Shown here: piece after piece, positions 10,174-22,499 of the stretch
Layout of the letters: every line of letters starts with the position of its first letter
How positions within the stretch are numbered: the stretch's first letter is position 1
NCBI RefSeq assembly: GCF_009389715.1
Contig: NC_052396.1
Location: forward strand, 14,283,888-14,347,887
DNA: 64,000 nt
Reading direction: 5' to 3'
Source: Phoenix dactylifera
Taxonomy: Eukaryota > Streptophyta > Magnoliopsida > Arecales > Arecaceae
The notes under the pieces: model-generated
Database searches by the model: none
The model's input: the letters and a program-made list of their open reading frames with translations, nothing else
What the model was told of the DNA's origin: nothing
Translations under genes and position numbers: made by a program

Positions 10174-13100
10174 TTTTTTAGTTTTTTTTGGTGGAATGAT
10201 GTCCTGTATTTGCTATCATAAAACAAAATTAATTTATGTTAGCAGAGAGCGTTATTTGTGCCATTACTTTTGTCTTCCCTCTTCTCGTCATCTGTTCAAT
10301 ATTCATACTGGCCATCGAGATCGATTGAGTTCACGTGCATTCTGATACATAAGCTCAGTAAAAATCAGTTTAGCCTCTCAAATTTGGATTATTTGCTATC
10401 TTGTAAAAAGTAGCTAAAGTTCAAGTTAATGCAAACCGGTTGGTGAATAGGTCTTGCTAGATGTCTACTAAGTAGCTGGAAGCCCTGTTTACTTATCTTT
10501 CTTTTCCTTCTTCTTCTTCTTCTTTTAAAAATCAGTGTTTTTTGTTACTAAATTAAATACTTCATTGAGCTGGGACAGTTGAAAGTTCTAGGTAGAGAAG
10601 AAATTTGTGTTTGATTGGTGACTTTTTTTCTTTTTCTCTTAAGTGTAGAAAAAGGTGAGGGAAGAGGAGGAATCAGAGGTCTTTCTAGGTGTTAGATCAG
10701 GGTTGGCACACAAAGTTAGAGAAAGAGAAAGAGAAAGAGAGATAAGAACCATGGTGAGAGGGAGTATGATACCTTTGTTCGTGCAACTTCTTTAAATAAC
10801 ATGGCTTCTCTATACATTTTCCTAAATCTGCTATCAGAGATACACAAGCAGATATAATTAAGTTTCTATTCTGTACAAGTATGAACACTTTTATCTCTTC
10901 TTCCTGCAGGGCTGTTGTGGTGGATTACATTTTAGTGATGTCGTCACTCTCGATCTAGATACCATGTCCTGGAGCTCCCTTGTTACAACAGGTCAAAAAC
11001 CTGGAAACCGAGACAGCCACAGCACCGCGCTCGTAGGGCACAAGATGGTGGTATTAGGAGGTACAAATGGTTCGAGGAAGGTAAATGATCTTCATATATT
11101 AGATTTGCGGACAAAAGAATGGAGCAAACCCAATTGCAGAGGCACCCCACCTTCACCACGTGAAAGCCACACTGCCACAGTGGTAGGCGATGATAAACTG
11201 GTTATATTTGGGGGAAGCGGAGAAGGGGAAGCAAATTACTTGAATGATGTTCATATACTAGACTTGAAGAGCATGACATGGACTTCTCCGGAAGTGAAAG
11301 GTGATCCCCCTGCACCAAGAGATAGCCACACTGCAGTTGAGATCGGCAATAAGCTTCTTATCTATGGCGGTGATTGTGGCGATCGTTATCATGGGGAAGT
11401 TGATATATTTGATTTGGACACAATGACTTGGTCAAGGGTAAGGATTATTCATCTTTTTCTCATCTTAACATCCTTTGTACCATATTTATGTTTTTTTCCA
11501 TTGGATCCATTGGATGGATAACCAAAACGATTACAAATAAAAACACCTCTCACTGGCACATCATGTGTATCATATGGGATTGTAATTATCTCTTTATTAA
11601 CTCATGCCTTATTATGCGAGTTTCTTTGCCTAGCAGTATATAGTTTGATTAGTAATGTCAACAATTGCTAAGTTTAGCATGTATCTCAATACAAAGCGAG
11701 TGAGAGTGGGAAGGATGGATGGATGGAGGTAATATGTTGAAGTGATCATTAAAAGGATAACCAAAATCAACCTCTGAATATTGATTACCATTTATATAAC
11801 TTCATAATATAAATTCTTTCACCAGTGTCCAAATTGATTTCAATACTAGCTTGACAGAAACTGAATCCTTCTATGGGAGTGCAATTGTTGAATTTTCATA
11901 TTTCTAGCATGGTGCTGGATTTGGCATTCCAGTTATTTATATTGGCATTTTGAATAAGACATTTTGCTGTCATGCTCGTGTAAAGCAGCATAAACTTTGT
12001 TAGAAGATTTATAGTCAGCTGCCTGATTTGAACTTTATCATCAGCCATCACATATGGTTACTTGAGCTGCAGGGCAATCCCGTCTGAGGTTGTCGCACTA
12101 CTCTTCAGAAAAAGGCACCTAAGATATCACTATATTTTCATTCTATCTGGTCAAGAAATTACTGAATCTTCATTCTGTTGGATGATCGTAGCGAGACTAT
12201 GTTGCTCTAGAGATTCATGTGATGTCTTCGCTGATTCATATTATCATTCTAAGTGCCTTCTTATGCCTGCATTGCTGTCCTATCCTCCAACAGATAGCCT
12301 AATGAATCACATAGGAAAGCACTATAGTTGCATTGTAGAAGTATGCTTAAAAAGGAACATTTTTTCTAGCTGGCCAAGTGGCAAAGCTTGTTCACTTGGC
12401 TACGACGCTGGTCATGCTCTCTGTTTTAGGCTATTCTGCTAAAAATAGAGCCGGAACAAGTGAATTTTGCTCTAGAATCTCATGATAATTATATTTTGTT
12501 ACAGTTGGCAGTTCAAGGATCTTCACCTGGAGTCCGAGCAGGTCATGCGGCAGTCAATATTGGGACTAAGGCTAGTATCCAGTGAATTATGAGAAGTCAG
12601 CAAGTTTTGTTTGGTGGTTTCTGAAAGAAAAAGCTCATCAATTTTTTCCCCTTGTAATGTAGGTTTACATTATCGGTGGAGTAGGTGATAAACAATATTA
12701 TAATGATGTTTGGGTTTTCGACTTGGGCACCTTTTTATGGGCACAACTTGATATTCGTGGCCAACAACCACAAGGGCGGTTTTCTCATACTGCTGTAGTC
12801 ATGGGCAACGATATTGCTATATATGGAGGGTAAGTCTCTTGATGCAATACCTATACATTATAGTTTGAAGAGGTCAATATGATTTTGGTGTCTCAATGCT
12901 TCATATAATTATGCTTTGCATTAACAGATGCGGAGAGGATGAACGCCCTCTCAATGAGTTGCTGATCTTGCAGTTAGGGTCTGAGCACCCTAATGGTCGT
13001 TACAACATTTCCATGTGCAAAATTTTTGGTAACCACTGGAATCAACAAAAACGGAATTTTTGTAGAGGAATGGAAGATTTGGTAAGATTTCAAGTGTCGA

Positions 13101-13761
13101 AACCTAATAACATGAAGTGACTCTGTTTCATCATTTTACTCGCAAACTTAGCTATTGTATTTAACTGTACTGCAGAAAAATGTGGTTCTGAAAAATGGAG
13201 AGCTTTGTCAGCGATCTCGCGAAGTGGAATCAGAACCAAGGAACTCTCTTTTACGTGGTTTGGGTAAGCCTTGTTCTACATTGAAATGAGTACATTGTTC
13301 AGGTGCAGAGTTTCATATGCAAGATTTGTTTTCACCTCAGATAATATGAAAGCAAAAAGGAGGAAAACTGGAGATGCTAGAGTGTGGGAGATTGAATCAG
13401 AACAAGAAGAACATTCTCTCTCGCTTTCTCAGCACTCATCTCCTTCACAATCTGATCAAGAGCAAAATACTGTCAGGAAATTGTCGACTTCTGCCAACGA
13501 CTCGATTTTGGCCTCTCAACAATTTGTTCACTTCAAGCAACATCCTCAGAGGGAGCCATTAAATGGTGTTCAAAGGACTATTTTGGATGGACATATCTCG
13601 GGTGGAGAACCCCCGAGACAGCCAAAGACAACACAATTTCTTCGTGCTGCTCCCAAAGCAAAGCAAGAAGTTCCATTTCTAGCTGTAGATCAAAAGCCAC
13701 AGCCAAGGCCTGCTGTTCCTCCATCGGTAGGCCACCGTTGCAACAATTCAACCTCTTCAAC

Positions 13762-13844
<83 letters not shown>

Positions 13845-14375
13845 GTATATGTATGTGTGTGCGTGCGGCAATTCTGATCTGTTTATTTACAGATTGGAGC
13901 CGAGGTTCATGGCATGGTGGATGGAGCATTTGACTCTGGGTACCTCATGACTGCTTATGTTAATGGCCAGATTCTCAGAGGCGTCTTGTTTTCTCCAGTA
14001 AGATATATTCTCCCTGTCTACCAAATATAAAATAAAACTAAGTCATGGTGCAGCCATTCCTAATATCTGTTGTTCTTGCGGAACTGCAATGATCAGGGAA
14101 TAGGTGTTGCAGCTCCAAGGTCTGCACTACATTCTCAAGGTCTAACAGGCTCTGCTGCTGTTTCACAGCATTGTTCAGCTGCTGCTGCTCATGCCATTCC
14201 GATCCAAATCAGGCCACATCCACAACCGACGACCTTTGTGCTGCCTGAGTGTGGGCATCATGGGCGGCAGGCTCACCGAGACCAAGTTGCCAAAGCCCAA
14301 CCAGCAAAGCTTAACAGCGATCTACAAGGTGTTGTCCTGACGTTGGGAGGACCTGGGGGAGGCAGTGCACCTTAG
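9361..14375 (+). CDS. kelch-repeat protein (galactose oxidase/kelch superfamily, RAB9-effector-like naming)
   Basis: Nine coding exons join in phase: 9361-9495, 10910-11437, 12505-12570, 12663-12829, 12928-13081, 13176-13263, 13341-13726, 13893-13997 and 14097-14375. They give 1908 nt, or 635 residues. The start MGSLCMD precedes a conserved lead WLYPKVVGFNPPERWGHS. About five kelch blades follow (residues 25-330), with GG doublets and repeated ESHTA/DSHTA motifs. The C-terminal third is Ser/Gln-rich and ends in a conserved GIGVAAPRS block. This matches plant kelch proteins related to the kelch half of ACBP4/5-type proteins but without an acyl-CoA-binding domain. The biochemical role is not known from sequence; a protein-interaction propeller is expected. 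Intron 3 (12571-12662) uses a GC donor. Intron 1 is 1.4 kb and contains (TA)15. The frame is intact, so the gene is probably functional. Confidence 0.93.
10141..10170. repeat. (AT)15 microsatellite in kelch intron 1
   Basis: Thirty bases of perfect AT dinucleotide repeat, followed by a poly-T tract. Confidence 0.97.
12571..12662 (+). other. GC-AG intron (intron 3 of the kelch gene)
   Basis: Exon 3 ends ...ACTAAG and the intron begins GCTAGT; exon 4 resumes after TGTAG with GTTTACATT. Only this junction keeps the frame IGTK-VYIIGG. The nearest GT, 4 bp downstream, would shift the frame. GC donors are a known minority class of U2 introns. Confidence 0.85.
13766..13838. repeat. compound (TC)n(TA)n microsatellite in kelch intron 7
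   Basis: About 43 bases of TC repeat run directly into about 30 bases of TA repeat, inside the 166-bp intron 13727-13892 and 54 bp before its acceptor. The repeat makes up over 40 percent of the intron. Confidence 0.97.
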
Positions 14376-16232
14376 AGTTGAACTGCAAAACTCTTAGAAG
14401 TCTTTCTGAATTGACTTGTATTGTAAATTCTAATATCAGGAATAAGAATAGAAGCTTTTGAGCTGTTTAGCTTCAGGATTTGTTGTTACAGTTGGTTTTG
14501 TTCCTTTGCCTTTGTTCCCATATGGTAGGGCATCCTTAGTGTTTTATTGTTAATCTTACCTATAAATATTGATTTTGATGTAGTTTGCTTGCAAGCAATC
14601 CGTTGGTGTTTGGTCAATTTGTTTGTAGCCATTTTCTGATGGCCAACCTAATAAGTTGTACCTGACTGATGGTTATAAGCTTTTATATTTGAGTGCTACT
14701 GATAACTGCAGTTGTTACTCTCCTTCCCACTCCAAAACTGGTGGGGGTTTTTTTTTTTTGAAGTAATGTTACAAGTGGCTGTTATTTTGTAAATTGACTC
14801 AGTTTATGTCAGTATTTTTAAGTTGGTGGTGCAGCCTGAACAGAAGATGGTGAGGGTGGGTTTCTATTTGGGTATGGGTGGCTTCTTTCAGCTTATTAAA
14901 GCAGCATCAGTGATCCCATTGCTTTTCTACAAGAACTTGGATGGAAGTAGGGCAGTTAATTCGGGTTTTTCTGTTGCTAGGTGCATTTTGTAACCTGACA
15001 TCAGCTCTTTTCTCAACCAAGAGCTCAAAAAAGAAAGAAGCATCAATGGAGAAATTTGAAGATATCCATTTCCCTCTTGGCTTTGCCCTTTTTTTGTAAG
15101 TAGTCACTTCTCTCTCAGTTGTCATGTTTAAAACTAAACATTTGATGGTTCCTCTGCAATCTGTATGTTGTCTCTTTGAAAATTTTGTTCACCAATAACA
15201 TATAGTAACTTGCCTGGAAAAGTTGGAAAAGGAGGATTAAATTTTGATTGAAAGGAAAACTGACTCCTGAATTGTTATCTTAAATAAGCAGATTTGCCTT
15301 TTATTATTGTTTGATCAATTTTTTAGCATTTGAGACTCATCTTGCTTAGTATTATGAAGTAACAGTTACATTATCTGGAGCTATCATTGAAGATGCAAAT
15401 CAAGGGATTGTAACCAAGTTATTCTCATTTTCTGTTGGTTTGTGGCTCATCAAGGTTTGCTTATTGGTCTTAAATTCACGTTGTGACTACTTTCTACCAA
15501 TTGAGAAATCCCGCAGACACTGGGCTAAGCCCTGTTGGTGAATCAGATCTCGAGGTTAAAATGGAAATCAAGGGCGATCATTGCTGATATCAAGACCTAA
15601 GAGAAATAAACCTCAGTAAGATTAGGCTAAAAGGAAAGCCTCCATTAATGGATAACCATTACTCTAAGCCAGTTTTTATTGTGCAATTATATAAGATTAC
15701 TTGATTAATCTCTTCAGACTTTTCATCAGAAATACGTTTCGTGGAGAAGTGAATTAAACAGAAGCTGTGGTGGGAGTGAGGCATGAGCCAAAACTATGGA
15801 GTTGCATCTGCTCAAAGAAAGTGGAGATTGAATGGAAGTATAGCAAGACCTTTTTCATATATAGACTGAGAAAATAAGGTCCGAGGCAATCAATAGAGAG
15901 AAATTACATAGAAATATAAGAAACATTAATTATTTTAACCATAGATTTGAATATGATTAATTGAAAATGAAATGCTTCAGGTCCTAACACTTACCATGGA
16001 CCCATCTTTGGGATGGTTAAAGGTCCCCTGTATACACCGTTACCATATATTTGAACATTGAACTTGTAAAAGCCAAGTAAATAAACTATGTTACTGCACA
16101 ACCTCTGGATATTATGAACTTGGTAAAATCTTAAAATATCATTCTAACATATAGGTGATCGCAATTCTATTGCAATATGTTGACCAATAGATTAACATAT
16201 TTTTGTAATAAACTAAATACAATAAAATATCT
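14376..16232. other. 3' flank of the kelch gene and intergenic
   Basis: A 3' UTR with AATAAG-type signals (about 14441-14452) follows the stop. The rest is AT-rich with no recognisable gene, repeat array or transposon domain. Confidence 0.5.
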
Positions 16233-16306
16233 GGTGCTGTGGTGTAGTCGGTTATCACGTCAGTCTTACACACTGAAGGTCCCCAGTTCGAACCTGGGCA
16301 GCACCA
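16233..16306 (+). tRNA. tRNA-Val (anticodon TAC)
   Basis: The 74-base cloverleaf closes fully. Acceptor stem GGTGCTG pairs with CAGCACC and the discriminator is A. The anticodon stem TCAGT/ACTGA encloses the loop CTTACAC, giving anticodon TAC at 16267-16269 for valine GUA codons. The T-arm is CCCAG-TTCGAAC-CTGGG. No intron is present and CCA is not encoded beyond the discriminator. An A-rich leader with a CAA motif sits just upstream and a long T-run pol III terminator starts about 7 bases downstream. No other tRNA lies nearby. Confidence 0.96.
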
Positions 16307-16317
16307 TTTGAACTTTT

Positions 16318-17150
16318 TTTTTTAATTTTATATTTTATTTTCATTCACCATTATTTACCTTCCTTTTCTGATCTTTATTTTTTTTTTAAATTTTCACTCA
16401 ATTTTAATTTTCTTTATTTTTTTTCATCTTTGTTCTTTTGGCCTGGATGTCCCTAATCTATCAATTATAGAATGCTATTGGAGATCGTTAACACAGTACT
16501 TTAATGATGATGAAGATATATTATGTTCTGAAGCAGAAGAATATCCAAAGTACTCAATTATTTAAGCACAACAAGACCACTTTCCTTTTTTCTTCATATA
16601 AAGTCCAGCACGTCAAAATCTACAAATTAAAATTAGATACGGATCCAATTGTAGCTGCTTATCCTTTGGAATTGATGATTAAAACATGTTATAAAAGAAT
16701 GATGCAGATCACTTGTGTAAATAATTGTCAAGTCTAAATTCTTTATCTATCAGATCTTTTGGGTAAAAGGTACTCAATTATTATGATCTTATGTTTACTT
16801 TTATTTTTTATTTTCACTCAATTGTAATTTTCATCAGATTTATTTTTTTATTTCTTTACTTCTCAAATTCAAAAGGTAGCTTGGATGTCCTTAATCCATA
16901 GTTTATAAAATATTATTGGGGATCCTCAACCCAGTATTTTAATGACCGTTAAGATATACTATATTCTGAAGCAGAAGAATCCCCAGAGTAGTCATATATG
17001 TTCAAGCAAATAAGGCCTCTTTTCTTTTTTCTGCAAATAACGTCCAACATGTCAAAATCCACAAATTTAAAATTAGATATGGATCCAACTACAGCTGCTT
17101 ATCTGTTGAATTGATGATTAAAACTGCTTGTAAAAGAATGATGCACACTT
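16318..17150. repeat. degenerate tandem duplication, about 420-bp unit
   Basis: 16318-16740 and 16745-17150 share long blocks in the same order: TTTTCACTCAATT, TGGATGTCC(C/T)TAATC, TTCTGAAGCAGAAGAAT, AAATTAGATA(C/T)GGATCCAA and AAAAGAATGATGCA. Divergence with small indels indicates an old duplication. The tRNA-Val gene lies just left of the first copy and is not duplicated. Confidence 0.85.
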
Positions 17151-17984
17151 AATTATATAGACTTAGTGCAAGTGGGCATAATCTCCATGGTTTATTAAAT
17201 TGTATCGAATTATATGTCGCTTGTCTAATACTGGGATTAAGATTGATGGGGTGGATGAACCTTTAGTATCATCCTCTCTATCCATTTTAATCGAACATGC
17301 AATCACTATCTTATTTCATGGCATGGAGTTATTTGAGATGCAGGGTTAGCAGTACAATCTAGCTATTTTATGAAATGGAAGGGGAGAGCTGAACATTCAG
17401 GATCACAGGGCAAAATTTCAATGGCTAAGGGGAGGGTAAAGGGAGACAATTCTTAAAAAGAAAATAATCAACTCATTTAGTGAAAATTGATATTATAATG
17501 GAAGAAAGAAACAGACTAAGAGTCCATTTTATTTGCTTATTTAACTTATATTATATATGGAGGAATAGAAGGCAACAGATCCTCAACATAGAAGTGCAGG
17601 AGAGCCAAATCTCAGAATCAAATGAAACAAAAAACCAACTGACAACTTATTTGCCTATGGAGACATGGAAAAGCAAGAAGGACATCTTTTTTCCAGATTT
17701 AAACTTCTGGTACTTCATTTTGCACATTCTTAGTTCTTCATTACCATAATAAATCTTCTAGTTATCTCATTTTTGTTTTCTACATGCGGATATCCATCTT
17801 TCATTGTGTCAAACAAGGTTTGAAAAAGAAAAAAAAGACATCAATGCTGTTTCATATATCAAAAGTTGCCTTGCATTGGTCCCACCAATCCCCCTTCTTC
17901 CTTCAGTACAAAGCCTTGAGAATGCCGAGGTGGTAAATTTGTGGATCATATTATGCAACAAGAGCTAAGTTATAGTTTTAGAGT

Positions 17985-18245
17985 ATGAAAATTCGTGCGG
18001 GCGTGTGTTTAGTCCCACATTGATTATTCGCTTGGTAGGTTTTGAATATTCATATCAAATAGTATCAGAATGGATTCGATCTATAACTTATATGAACTAG
18101 GGGATACTATATAGCACGAATCTATTGGGGACGAGGATGTCAAAGCTTAAACGGGAGGGGAGAGAATATGAGGATCCATATGGGCATGTATTTAGTCTCA
18201 TAGTGGTTATTCACTGGGTAGATCTTAGATATTTATACAAGACTA
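17985..18245. repeat. dispersed repeat motif pair (family unknown)
   Basis: The motif GTGTTTAGTCCCACAT...TTATTCGCTTGGTAG at 17998-18045 recurs, diverged, at 18187-18225. Inverted copies occur at about 41575-41632 and 41945-42006. Sharing among distant sites indicates a dispersed mobile repeat with paired ends, but no coding domain or clear terminal structure was found. Confidence 0.5.
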
Positions 18246-18908
18246 AGGAATCCAAAAAATAGCTTCCAGCTAGCCAACTCTCGCCAAGTATTCCTAAATA
18301 GGATTGCCAATTCACATTACTATTTAATGTTTATAGTGGATCTGGTAAATTACTTATAGATAAAAAAAATGAGAATCATGGTGCATGAGGTACTTATGGT
18401 GTTGGTTCAGATAAAGATAAAAAGGTAGCCACAAAATCGTGGATGCTTAAATGAAATCTGTTATTTATCTTAGAAACCATCATTTTCAGAAGAGGTAAAA
18501 CTACTGATAATGTTAAACTAAGCCTGTCATTTTTCAAAATGAAGAAAACAAATGTAAAATATAAGCATTTAATTCTGCTCAATATAAAATTTCTTGCAGA
18601 TAATAAATAAAAGAATGGCCGGCAGGGGGTGTTTTCCTTCATCCACAAGTAGAATAAGCAATTATTTCTCAGAAAAAAAAATATAATAAGAAATACGGTA
18701 TGATGTACATTGTGAATGTTTCAAACAACCTAAACCGGAAAGAGGAAACATAATTCCTTCTTTCAACATCATGATACCATCATTCTAACTTTGCCTTTTG
18801 CAAGTCTATCATCTTTCATATTAATAGCCCAAACTTGTATTTTCCTTTGGTTTCCCTTTAACAAAAAAAAAAAATCATTACTACTTCAAAAGCCAATAAA
18901 AGCTGAAA
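18246..18908. other. intergenic, nothing recognised
   Basis: AT-rich sequence with a poly-A run near 18861-18873. An 84-codon minus frame at 18394-18648 shows no family features. Confidence 0.5.
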
Positions 18909-19605
18909 TGTTACACTGCTCGTAGGGGATGCTCTAATAGTTTGTCCTAGTCATCATGCTGAATGAGGATAATGAGTCTGAGAAGTGTTATTCTATATGA
19001 TTACCATGAACATATTGCATAATTTAAGACTAAATGACATAAAACTATAAAGTTCCATCAAATATTTTCTCAGAAAGAGTTATGCTACACTGCTCGTAGG
19101 GGATGCTCTAATAGTTTGTCCTAGTCATCATGCTGAATGAGGATAATGAGTCTAAGAAGTGTTGTTAGATATGATTACCATGAACATATTGCATAATTTA
19201 AGACTAAATGACAAAAAACTAAAAGTTTCCATCAAATATTTTCTCAGAAAGAGTTATGTTACACTGCTCGTAGGGGATGCTCTAATAGTTTGTCCTAGTC
19301 ATCATGCTGAATGAGGATAATGAGTCTAAAAAGTCTTGTTAGATATGATTACCATGAACATATTGCATAATTTAAGACTAAATGACAAAAAACTATAAGT
19401 TTCCATCAAATATTTTCTCAGAAAGAGTTATGCTACACTGCTCATAGGGGATGCTCTAATAGTTTGTCCTAGTCGTTATGCTGAATGAGGATAATAAGTC
19501 TAAGAAGTCTTGTTAGATATGATTACCACGAACATATTGCATAATTTAAGAATAAATGATATAAAACTATAAGTTTCCATCAAATATTTTCGCAAAAAGA
19601 GTTAG
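18909..19605. repeat. 174-bp tandem array, four copies
   Basis: The motif GCTC(G/A)TAGGGGATGCTC recurs at 18918, 19092, 19266 and 19440, a spacing of exactly 174 bp each time. The copies are nearly identical. The last copy decays at about 19600 (TTCGCAAAAAGAGTTAGC). No open frame is conserved across copies. It lies about 285 bp downstream of the FERONIA-type pseudogene, which reads toward it. Confidence 0.95.
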
Positions 19606-19889
19606 CAACAATTAGAAAAACATAAATGTCGCAGACCTATGATCAAGAGATGAGCATTTGCCAATTGCTATCGGTTTAAAGAGCCTGCCTTTATACATAA
19701 AATAGATCATTAGAAGGAAAATATAACGGTCAACAAACCAACCAAACCGAGGAAGACCCTTCAAAGAACCATAAGGCAGAAGTGGTTTTATTGTTAATCC
19801 CTTCGCAATCACCAACCTAAATGCCGGTCCCTCGCCAAGTAGTATTTTCTAGAGCTATTCATCCATGCGGCAGCTAGAGATTTTTCTTA

Positions 19890-22499
19890 TCACCCCTTCG
19901 GATTGACGAGCTGGGAAAACACCACGCTATCACTTTGGCAATCCGAGTCCACACTCACCTCACTTCCACCACCAATGGCCGCTGGGCTGTGGCTCCCGAA
20001 GTCACCATCGCTAGTAGCTGACTCTGAGCTACTAGGAGCTTCAGCTGTCACTGGCTTCCCTGTTTCAAAATTCTCCTGCAACTGGAGAGCAAACTCGAGA
20101 TTCCACAGCACGTCGCCCATAGAAGGATTGTCGACTCCCTGGTCAGACAGACACTTCTCCGCAGTCCCTGCAAACTTCTTCAAGCACTCAGGACCGATCT
20201 TCCCTTCGACATTCGGATCGACGATGTTGCCGAGAGCTCCCCTCCTCTGGCAATTCAAGGCCCAGTCTGCAAGACTGACTTGCTCCCTCGGGAGAGTTGG
20301 ATTCAGTGCTGGCCTTGCGCACAGGACCTCAAAGAGAACCACTGAAGGAGTAGACATCAAACTTTTCAGTCAGTTGCTGCCTCCTGAAGTACTCAGGATC
20401 CAAATAACCGAAGCTTCCCTTCACCATTATGCTGACATGGGTCCGATTCATCATCGGGCCGGTCTTCGACAACCCGAAATCTGAAACCTTTGCAACCCAT
20501 TTCTCATCCAGGAGAATGTTGGTGGTCTTCACATCTCTATGAATTATAGTGTACTTAGCACCAGTGTGAAGGTAATGAAGTCCCCTTGCTGCTCCGATGC
20601 AAATTTCCAGCCGCTGCTTCCACGGCAGAGGAGGCTTGCTGCTCTTATATAGATGCTCCCTTAGAGTGCCATGAGCCATGTAATTGTAAACCAAGATCAT
20701 CTCACCGTTCTCTTCGCAGAAATCAATCAAGGAGACCAGATGCCGGTGCTGGAGCTTCGAAAGCATCTCGATCTCGGTCTGGAACTCGTGGATGCCCTGC
20801 TCTGAAGAAGGGTTCGATCTCTTGACAGCCACCTTGATCCCTGAATCCACGGTTCCTCGGTAGACCTTCCCGAAGCCGCGAACTCCAATCACAAGGGACT
20901 CATCAAAGTTCCTGGTTGCATGTTTGATCTCAGCAAATGAGAAGTGCCTGCAAAGGTTTGAAGCCAAGGCTGATCCATTACCACTTGCTGTGCTCTTTCC
21001 AGACCTGCTCGCCGACGTATGCGAATTCCCTCCATAGACTGGTAGCCATCTTGACCCGCCACTGGACTCTATCCCAACCTCCTCCTTCTTGCGCTGATAC
21101 ACCGCGATGCAGATGACGAAGACTAATCCCACCGCAGCGGCTCCGCCGGCTGCCCCGCCGATCATTTGTGCCTTATCGCTTGATCTGGAGGAAAATCCCT
21201 TCTGTTCCGGGTCCAATTCAGCTGCAGTGAGCATCGCAGTGGGGTCGGGATTTGGTTCTGCTAGGTTTCCATTGGTTTCATTCACTTTGAAGACCTCCAA
21301 GCCATTCAGGATGGAATCATAGTACTCAGGCTGCGCCGATGCCGAGGGGTGCAAAGCCACCCATAGCTGCTTGTCGCCGGGGTCGTCCGTCATGTACACC
21401 GCATAGTCCTTGTACACGGGCACGCGCTTCCCAGAGGTCCATGCAATGATGTCAGCAGAGGCCTCCGCCGTCTGATTGTCGACAAAGATGTCGAACACCC
21501 TCTAATTGACCTTGCTCATCCGGAGCTCGCAAAAATGGAGCCTCACCATGTAAGTGAAGTTGCCATCAACTTGGAGGATCCAAGTGAGGTTGTAGTTCAT
21601 GTTAACTGAGTTGTCCGGGCCAATCGATCTCGCGGTCCGGTAGACATCTGCCGGAGCCATATACTCCGGCGTGCTATCCGAATATCGGATCTTGAGCTTG
21701 TCATCAGCCGAGAAGGGGACGCCAAACCCAAAGCCGTAGATGTAGGGGGAATCATCGTACCAAGTTCGGCTGAGGCCCGAGTCATTGGTCGCCGGAATAT
21801 ACCCCCCCGCCGATTGAGACGATACACAGTCTGCAGTGCCGAGTTTCCAATGTCGGTGGTCTGATCAGAGTATCCGACCATTTTCGCTGGCTGCCTGAAG
21901 ATTTCAGGCATGGAAATGATCTCGCCGCCATTGACGAAAGCATAGGAGCCATCATGCTTGCCCGACGGCGTGAAGGTGAGGCTTATCGAGCCATCGGAGG
22001 ACGGCATGATGGAGAATTCCTTAACAAGGTAGGCCTGCGTCAATGCCTTGGTGGCGATGTAGGCGCTGAAGTTGCGGAGGAGGGTGACGCCGCCCGAAGC
22101 GGAGACCGCAAAGTAGGAATTCTCAAGGGCGAGGCCGTTGTAGGTGGAGGGATAGAAATGGAGGCGGATCCAATGGCAGGCTGTCTTAGTGACGGAGAAT
22201 TTGTAGGTGGACTCCGACGTGAAGACCCTCGCCGTCATGTACGGGACCGCCGAGGGGACCGCCGGGTCTTGCGAGGCGGCGGTCGCCGCGGCCGAATCCT
22301 TCATGGAGACGCCAAACTTGGAGGTGTCGTCTGCCGACCATTTCCGACCGTCTGCATCAGCGGCGTCGGACGACGAGCCGCAGTCTATGAGGAACGAATT
22401 GAAAGGGGTGTAGCCCCCTGAGTCGGCGACAGAGGCGATGGTGGCGAGGAGAAGACAGGGGGAGAGGAGGCTGGAATCAAGGTGAATCCTAATATACAT
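19890..22499 (-). pseudogene. FERONIA-type CrRLK1L receptor kinase pseudogene
   Basis: From ATG 22499 the order is signal peptide, malectin-like ectodomain (with DPAVPSAVPYMTARVF), transmembrane segment (about 21175-21090), kinase (HRDVKTTNILLDE, VSDFGLSKTG, GSFGYLDPEYF) and C-terminus SQLVNPKG. The sequence is closest in character to FERONIA, a cell-surface kinase for RALF peptides in growth and pollen-tube reception. Three lesions break it: a 1-base frameshift in a C/G run near 21806, an in-frame TAG at about 21498-21500 after SKVN, and a frameshift near 20345 after DVYSF. In addition, the ATP-binding glycine loop reads GVRGFG, with an Arg where the family has Gly. It is single-exon, as is usual in this family. 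A sequencing error could explain one break but not all. A truncated product cannot be excluded. Confidence 0.9.

Noticed and set aside
12062-12442. 126-codon frame between kelch exons 2 and 3
   Set aside because: It lies inside the intron 11438-12504, whose borders are fixed by the protein frame, and shows no family similarity.
13271-13950. Open frames through the TC/TA microsatellite giving Ser-Leu and Tyr-Ile runs
   Set aside because: They read from exon 7 of the kelch gene into intron 7. The splice site at 13726 and the acceptor at 13892 keep the family frame instead.
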